Origin: Rhizaria sp. SCN 62-66
Lineage: Eukaryota; Rhizaria, unplaced
Direction: 5' to 3'
Length of the DNA stretch: 64,000 nucleotides
NCBI GenBank assembly: GCA_001724265.1
Contig: MEDY01000236.1
Coordinates: forward strand, 1 to 64,000
Part shown: positions 61,013 through 64,000 of the stretch, one piece after another
How the letters are laid out: each line of letters starts with the position of its first letter
How positions within the stretch are numbered: the stretch's first letter is position 1
Notes under the pieces: model-generated
The model's database searches: none
Told to the model about the DNA's origin: nothing
The model's input: only the letters and a program-made list of their open reading frames with translations
Made by a program: the position numbers and the translations under genes

Positions 61013-64000
61013 TTAGGTGAACGCCGAGTCGTTCAACCAGTCTGACGAAGTGCCCGTCCTAATCGCACCAGGACCAGCACCAGCGCCCGCACCCGCACCG
61101 CCGGCGAGCCCACCCAACCCCAGGGCTTCAAGGCTGCGCATAAACGGGTCGTCCGAGGCCCGTCCAGCAATGCCGAGGCCGCTCGCCTGCGGCCGCCCGT
61201 ATCCTCCTGGCTGCTGCAGCGGCTGCTGCTGAGGGTATTGCTGTTGGTAGCCGGCAGCCGCACCCGTGTTGCTGTTGAAGCCTCTGCCGGTGCCGGCGCC
61301 GACGCCACTACCACTAAAGCTCAGCCCAAGCGCGGCGGCCAGCTCGTCGGCCACGTCTCCGCCCGCCGCGATGCCCGTCCGAGTACTGGGGTTAGGGTAA
61401 GCGCTTGAGCTGCCGGCGCGGTACGGCGACGCTGAGGGCACGGGCGCCGTCGCGATCGCACTCGGCGCAGCGTATCCCGTCACTGGCGTGGGGTTGAAGT
61501 TGTTGTAGTTCCCCGCGCCCGCGGTCGATAGCTGCGAGTCGTTGAGCGCGTCCAGGCTGCCGAACCCGCCGTAGCCCGCCGCGGCTGCAGCAGCGGGCGC
61601 GGGCGCGGGCACAGCGCTGGCGGCCGGCGGCAGGGTCGCAGCGGGCGCCGTGGACGCGAAGGCCGAGTCCGAGTCCAGAAACGCCGGCTGGCGCTGCGGC
61701 CTCTCGGCAGCCACTGCGGCGGCCTCGTCCTCGGCCCACCGCGCGGGCCCGTAGCTGCCGCTCGTGGCCGCGAAGCCGAACGCGGGGTGGCCCGCCGCGG
61801 CGCCGGGGCCGAAGCTCGCGGCAAACGTGCTGTGCTGCTGCTGCTGCTGCTGCTACTGCGGTTGGCCGTAGGCAGTGGCGGCGGCGGGGCGCGCGGGGGA
61901 GGCGGCGTGGGGTGTGCCGAGAGCGCGGGCGAGCTCGGCGCCGATGTCATCGTCGTCATCGTTCTTGTTGTTGCGCTTGCCGAAGCCGTGGCCGTGACTA
62001 GCGTGGACGTTGTTGAAGTCGCCGCTGTGGCTCGGCGTCGGCGGCTGGTACTGGAACTGCGTTTGTGACTGCTGCTGAGAGAGCTGGCCAGAGAGATGAG
62101 CGTTGGCCTCGGCCGCAGCGTAGGCAGCGGCACGCCGCTCCATGGCGCCCGCCAGCCCGCCCGCCTTGGCGCTTGCACCGGCGGCGGGAGCGGGCTGGGC
62201 GGCGGCAGGGGTGAACTGGCCGTAACCAATCTGGTGCTGCTGCTGCTGCGGCTGCTGCTGTTGAGGCCTCTGCTGCTGTTGCTGCTTGTTGGCAACGGGA
62301 GCGGCGTCAAAGCTGTTAAATATGTCAGACGCGTCATTGTCCTCATCGCCAGCAACAAGAGGTGCAAGCATATGCTGCTGCTGCTGCAGCTGCGGTTGCT
62401 TGTGCGTGTTGGCAGCTGCAGGGCGCTCGTCCCAGTCGTCGAAGGGATCTGCCGTCTCCTCAGTCAAGTGACCGTGGGCAGGGTGATCGTGAGGCAGGCC
62501 GAACTGGTTGTTGTTGCTGTTGTTGCGCGCGTAGCCCGAGACCGTGGCTGTCGACGGCACGGGGCCCGGCGGCAGCAGTGGGGCGCCCACCAGGCCCAGA
62601 CTGTCGTCATCACCATCAACGCCCTCGAACTCAGCCTTACCCTCGCGCTCGCGCTCGCGTCCGGGGTAGTTGTAATGATCGCTGTCGAAGTCATCGTCGT
62701 CGCGACCGTGCGCACCGGTCACAGCCGGAGCCGCAGCAGCAGCAGTGGCAATGTTGGCGTTGGCGTTGGCCTTGGGGTCGTCGACGAGCACGGGCCCGTC
62801 CTGCACCTCAGCGTCGTTGTCGCCGTAGTCGACGTCGCTCTCGCCCGCGCCGCGCGCGCCCCCCTCCTCCTCGTCGTCGTCAAGCCCGAAGGCGAAGTCG
62901 CCCGCGGCCGCGCCCGGCGGCGGCGGCACGTGCTACGCGACGTCGACGCCGGCGCCCGTCGCGCCCAGCGCAGCCGCCGGGGCCGGCGTCGGGGCCAGGG
63001 CCGTGGGCGGGAGCTCGGACGCAGGCGCAGACACAGGTTCGGGCTGTGCAGCAACAGGCGCAGGCCCAGGCTCAGGCACGGCAGTCGGCGCGGGCTCTTG
63101 CTGCTTCTCAGCACCGGCTGTGGCCGCATCCGCGTTGGGATACGCCGCGGGCACCCTTTCCTTGTTCACGTCACACAGATACTCCTGCTCCTCATCGTAG
63201 TCGTCGTCGTTCTCGACGCCTTCGGCCACGGTCGCGGAGACCTGCGCGCTAGGCGGCAGCGGCGGCGGCGGCAGCATCGCGCCCGCCGCGCGGTCGAAGA
63301 TGGACATCGTGCGCGTCTTTTGCTTTGGCACAAACGCCATCGCAGGCGCCGCAGCCGCACCAGCGCCAGCGCTGTAGCCATGGCCGTGTCCGTGTCCGTG
63401 AGCGTGGCCGGCGACAGTGACGGCCGGAGCGGGCGCGGGGGGAACGGAGAGGCCGCCGCCCGAGGCCGGAAGCGTGAGCGCAGACTTGGGCGGCAGCGGC
63501 GGCGGCACGCGTGGCGGCGACACTGCACTGGCAGGCTCGCCAGCACCAGCGCCAGCAGCTGTCACAGCAGCGGGCAGGCCCGTCGCCGCCGGGGAGCTGA
63601 CCGACAGGCGCGCGTGCAGCGGCGGCGGCGGCAGCGCGGCGTGCCGCGTGGGCAGCGGCACGTCCGCGCTGGGGCTTGGGGGCGCGGCTCCCAGTGAGCG
63701 GGCGCATTGCCCCAACCCCAGCTCCAGCCCCTGTCCCTGTCCCTGTGCGAGCAGCGACGGCACGCCCTCGTCGTCTTCGCCCTCGGCGCCCGCGGGGCCG
63801 AACACGAGCTGGCCCGGCGCGGGCTGGGCGGGCGCGGCCGGCGCGGCGCCGCGGGCGGGCTTGACGGGCGCGGCGCGGGAGGAGGCCGCCGACGGGTGCA
63901 GCGGGGAAGAGCGCGAAAAGGCACGCTTGCCGGCGCGGTTGGGCGAGGTGCGGGCGCGCGCGTAGTAAATGCGACCGGTGCCGGCGATGAAGAACTTGCC
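61013..64000 (-). CDS. Gln/Ala-rich adaptor-like protein with two in-frame TAGs (5' end outside window)
   Basis: One frame runs from the window edge to TAA (61013-61015), about 995 codons, interrupted only by TAG at 62933-62935 and TAG at 61853-61855. The second sits inside a Gln run (GQPQ-TAG-QQQQQQ); the first gives VDVA-TAG-HVPPPP. The right edge, FFIAGTGRIYYARARTSP, looks like the end of a folded domain that I cannot name. The remainder is disordered: Pro/Ala-rich, acidic patches (about 62790-62880), Gln-rich (about 62040-62430). Short linear motifs typical of endocytic adaptors occur: DPFDDWDE, SDDPFMRSLEALG, SDIFNSFDA, and a C-terminal SDWLNDSAF. A role in clathrin/adaptor trafficking is inference from these motifs. 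Confidence 0.6.

Noticed and set aside
1-64000. Transposons, CRISPR arrays, rRNA operons, riboswitches
   Set aside because: I saw no transposase or reverse-transcriptase motifs, no regularly spaced repeats, and no rRNA-like sequence.

Overview
This is a nuclear segment from a GC-rich, intron-containing eukaryote. The evidence is an EMC4, SRP54, uS3, eL42, centrin, RAE1, VPS50 and UCH37-type gene set, spliceosomal introns, and very alanine/serine/glutamine-rich proteins. I cannot place it in a phylum; a free-living or parasitic protist or an early fungal relative would fit. Coding sequence is extremely GC-rich and intergenic DNA is AT-rich. I find about 25 genes on both strands and no convincing mobile element, CRISPR array, rRNA or tRNA.

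Layout. 1-6.6 kb: 3' part of VPS50/syndetin (+), SRP54 (-), uS3 (+). 7-16.5 kb: a signal-peptide C2H2-finger membrane protein (+), a secreted repeat protein (-), a gene-poor stretch, an organelle-targeted cold-shock protein (-), eL42 (+, apparently damaged), Pcc1/LAGE3 of KEOPS (-), COX6B (+). 17.7-31 kb: EMC4 (-), a 3,267-residue uninterrupted ORF (+), centrin (-), and a small repeat protein (+) with an in-frame TAG. 32-42 kb: a Gln-rich coiled-coil gene (+) with several in-frame TAGs, a six-exon membrane protein (-), a UCH37-like deubiquitinase (-), CLYBL-like lyase (+). 42-54 kb: PPP1R21 (-), a membrane-anchored O-methyltransferase (+), a SNAP-like TPR protein (+), a mitochondrial carrier (-). 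54.9-64 kb: BPI/LBP-like protein (-), B12D/NDUFA4-like protein (+), RAE1 (-), and the 3' part of a Gln-rich protein with two in-frame TAGs (-).

The most interesting signal is in the genetic code. All 25 gene ends I can define use TAA (11) or TGA (14), never TAG. Six TAG codons lie inside otherwise continuous reading frames of three genes, at positions where glutamine is expected: inside a polyQ tract, next to QQQ, and in one unit of a 60-bp tandem repeat whose other two units have CAG at the same codon. This is what a nuclear code with UAG = Gln and UAA/UGA = stop would look like. A second genome-wide feature is the 5' splice site: 20 of 26 inferred donors are GTACGT instead of the usual GTAAGT.

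Functionally most genes are housekeeping (translation, ER insertion, nuclear export, respiration). Endosomal trafficking recurs: VPS50 (EARP), PPP1R21 (FERRY), a SNAP-like protein, and an adaptor-like protein with DPF motifs.
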